Positions 61,079 to 64,000 of a stretch of 64,000 bases of DNA are shown here, one piece after another (the first letter of the stretch is position 1; every line of letters starts with the position of its first letter). A program made the position numbers and the translations under genes. The notes under the pieces are model-generated. The model was not told where the DNA came from, ran no database searches, and worked only from the letters and a program-made list of their open reading frames with translations. Source of the stretch: Cucumis sativus (Eukaryota > Streptophyta > Magnoliopsida > Cucurbitales > Cucurbitaceae). The stretch covers positions 2,852,001 through 2,916,000 of the forward strand of contig NC_026658.2 of NCBI RefSeq assembly GCF_000004075.3, read 5' to 3'.

Positions 61079-64000
61079 TTACACTTCGTGAAAGTTAAAT
61101 AAGTCAGCGACATTAAGGTGCTTTGCAAGACGGCGAATTGCTGAGCTGACAACTCCAGAATTTGAAGAGACGGAGTCGGGAAGACAAGGCAGGCAAACAG
61201 GAAGGTCGTCGTCTTCTTTAGTGTTGAAGAATGATAGCACGGATCGGCAGAATATAAATCTGCAGATTATGGAACAAAAGAAAGAGAATTGTTATTTACA
61301 TTAACAATGGCTAGAACATAAGCTTCTGTATGTATTAGCATTGCATAAGTAATGCGAGCAGCGGGAAAATACCTGAGAATGAGACGGCGTAAAAAATGAT
61401 CAGACAAAACTTGGGCCCAAACGATATTTAAGCTAGTTGATGTACAAAGAAATTATTTCCCAATCGGAAAATGCAGAGGAGAGTATGGTATCAGCATCGT
61501 TGTAAACATCCTATAAAGGAGAACAAGTTGTGGATTAAATGGAAGTCCCGAACATATATTGAAGAGCAAGTTTTGATCTTATAATTAACTTACTATATCC
61601 AAATTGGCCGAGGACAGGCCAACCATTTCGCAAAATGCCGGTAGAGGTGCAGTCAAGAAAAAAGTAAACTGACTTCCTGATTGAATTGTATCAACATTTA
61701 AGGGATTCTTGAATGCAGGTCTCAATGGTGAAAGAAGTATGGCGGCAGTTTCTCCTCTCTCTGCCCCATGTAGAACCTGAAAATAATATAAATTGACAAA
61801 TTGAAATGACTTCTTCTTGGAAGAGTGCATGTATTAAGAACATATTAAATTTTAACGCGAGACCAGACAGGTCTATCAACAAGAAACTATCAGTCAGATA
61901 CTGCCGAACTAGCTTTTGTTGTCTAAATGAAAACTTTCATAGTGAAAGTGCAGCAAGAAAGGTCAACGCAATATTCTCCCTCAAAACGCTGTTGTTTTGT
62001 ATGAGAAAAACAAATCAATTAAAGGCATCGAATGGCCTTATCTATGTCATCTCATTCTCAAAGCCAAGTAATCACATATATGATGATACTCAGACGAAAA
62101 ATGAGAAATATCCACCTATTAAAAGGAAATTTAATTTCCAATATAGCAGAATGAAGCAAACCATTATGACCTGGCAACACTTGTAAAAGTTTTGACAAAC
62201 CTGCCTTGAATGCATGGCTGTTGTTACTGTCAACTATCAAGAAAACAGGTCTACGTGTAAAAGGTATTATATCACCAGGGTATAAAACGTTTGGACCTGA
62301 AAATTAAAGATAAAAAGAGGTCCATGTCATCAATGAAATTGGAAACAACAGAGAGTTGGAATGAGTAAGTATCCACATCATTCAATAGCAAAGACCATTG
62401 AGAGAGGGTATGAGAGAATTCTGTACCTCCACTACCCCTATGCCCAAACCACAAATACTCATCATAAAGGTCACTTGATCCTGGCTTCTCACTCTTACAA
62501 GATTCCGCTAGAGCATTACAATTTTCTCGTGAATTCTGGGCTGTGACTTTATTTTTCAAGGATTTTCTTGATTCCCCAACACTCGCCATTTGATTGACAC
62601 TGTTTTGACAGCACTTCCCTACACCAGTTATCATTGAATGTCAATAAACAATATTAAAAATGAGAATAAGAAACTAAAATCACTTTCACTTTGTTATAGG
62701 ACATTAACCTGCTGCAGACAGATAAATTCAGCATGATACTATCTGGGAGGAGCTCCTCACAAACTGTCGCCATGACCTGCTCACAAACCAAGAAGCTCAA
62801 TTATAAGTTCTTCCAATTTTGAAAGCCACACCAAGCACCTATTTTGCACATATAGAAGGTGATGGAGAGTAGAACATAATGGGTTGGGTCTTGGCAGAAA
62901 AAGTTCGGAAGGAGTGGATTTACCAAGCCAACAGAAAAAACAGAGCTTAGAGGGTATTTTTTCAGTCTAAATTCTTTGCAAGTGTGGAAGTTAGTGCTAT
63001 CATTTCAACTTGTTATGTCAAGCATTACAACACTGAGGTCAGAAAGGGCTAAAGTTGTATGGCTGGCGAAGACTTTTATACCCAAATATAAGAAGTGCTT
63101 TCTATCTCATGATATGGATACCTTCAAGTCACAATGGCCAGTGAGAAGATATTGGCCGTATCCTAGTTCTGTAGGCAAATGATAAAAGTACCCTATCTAC
63201 CGTGTATAAATAGCCACTGAAGTCACGTTGGCCACAATCATCATTGAATGTCATCTAAGCTCATAGATCATCACCGAGAGGACAAGGTAATACCCAAGTA
63301 GCAGGCATTGGAAGTTATTAACCAGTAACCACTAGGCCAATCCATAGTGGTTGGTAGTTTTTAGTGTTTGTTAGAGGAGATTGTTAATAGCCAGATGGAA
63401 CCATACACAAAGGAAGAAAAGAGACTAGATAGGTACATATTTAAAAACAGAACTATTGGAGAAAGATCCCTCTATACATGCTATCAACCTTTGTATTCTC
63501 CTTTACTCTAGTAGTATATATCGGTTCTTACCATTATTGGATCACATGCAAAGCTATTCAAAGCGAAAAGTGCAAACAGACTCAATTCATAACTTCAGGG
63601 CATTCTATAACATGTAACAAGCTATAAGGCATAACTCGTAAGTCCTAACTAATTCAAACAAGTAGTAAAGCAATATCTGGAGACCAGAACATCCAAAGAA
63701 ATAAAATGCCAAAATTGTCCAATTAAAAAAATAATAATTAAAACACAAATACTCACTAAAAGAGGGAGAAAAGGCTGCAAATTGAATAAATAAAAAACTT
63801 TGCTATGCAACTGAAGCAGAAAGAATGTTGTGAATAAATTTAATTAAACTTACAGCTATCAAATGAGTCACAGAAGGTCGATGGAGGATAGCTTTCTTCG
63901 GATTTGGAGGTAAAGATGGATCGGTAACATCAGTAGCTAAGTTGATATCAATTATTCCAGATGCCCCAGAATGATCAATGCCAGCTCCATTTTCATTTGG
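61079..64000 (-). CDS. SCAI: SCAI-like protein (UPF0682/DUF3550), 5' part outside window
   Basis: Seven exons visible: 63854-64000 (continues past the right edge), 62709-62776, 62427-62618, 62205-62296, 61594-61776, 61373-61510, 61079-61259. It matches the plant SCAI family (Arabidopsis At3g03570). Animal SCAI is a nuclear cofactor that represses MRTF/SRF transcription and takes part in double-strand break repair; the plant role is not settled. Landmarks are ATVCEELLPDS, YPGDIIPFTRRPVFLIVDS, VLHGAERGETAAILLSPLRP, FTFFLTAPLPAF, LNIVWAQVLSDHFLRRLILR and the end LFNFHEV. Exon 62709-62776 has one extra base (T run at 62727-62728 plus strand) and exon 61373-61510 one extra A (61450-61452). Removing them restores YLSAAGK and WEIILCTSTS. 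The intron after exon 62205-62296 starts with GC. Confidence 0.9.

Overview
The window is nuclear DNA of a dicot plant: AT-rich, with intron-split genes carrying GT-AG junctions, long AT-rich intergenic stretches and decayed repeats. The gene set and the dispersed AT-rich repeats with runs such as TCTATCA/TGATAGA suggest a cucurbit, but that is inference. I see no tRNA, rRNA, CRISPR or prokaryotic feature, and no clearly new molecular system.

Layout, left to right: an LRR receptor-like kinase of the SERK-related subfamily II (+, 3703-10349); a tandem pair of small SLEALAMAG proteins (+, 13796-14197 and 15889-16158); an intronless tubulin-folding cofactor C gene (-, 18704-19774); a 14-exon conserved gene of unknown function with a 13-nt micro-exon (-, 21207-26678); a class III peroxidase close to PRX17 (-, 27843-30362); a solo LTR (32146-33905); nuclear poly(A)-binding protein PABN (+, 36148-39304); a predicted plastid membrane protein (+, 40938-44071); the LanC-like protein GCL1 (+, 46854-51835); a long coiled-coil WEB-like protein (-, 52507-54574); histone H3.3 (-, 58370-59091); and the 3' part of a SCAI/UPF0682 gene running off the right edge (-, 61079-64000). 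From memory, the order LRR-RLK, PABN, GCL1, with a small SLEALAMAG gene and an H3 gene nearby, resembles part of the lower arm of Arabidopsis chromosome 5 (around At5g65240-At5g65280), so much of the window looks like an old conserved block.

The most important observation is about the sequence itself. Seven of the eleven large or recognisable genes are interrupted, and in each case frame and family-like sequence return if one base is removed from an A/T run or added to a G/C run. I count twelve such places, six of each kind, and none of the opposite kind. Histone H3.3 and SCAI are among them. This pattern points to systematic homopolymer errors in the assembly rather than to real pseudogenes. 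PABN, TBCC and GCL1 read through cleanly.

The rest is intergenic DNA with tRNA-like SINE copies, hairpin-forming dispersed repeats, microsatellites and a few local tandem duplications.
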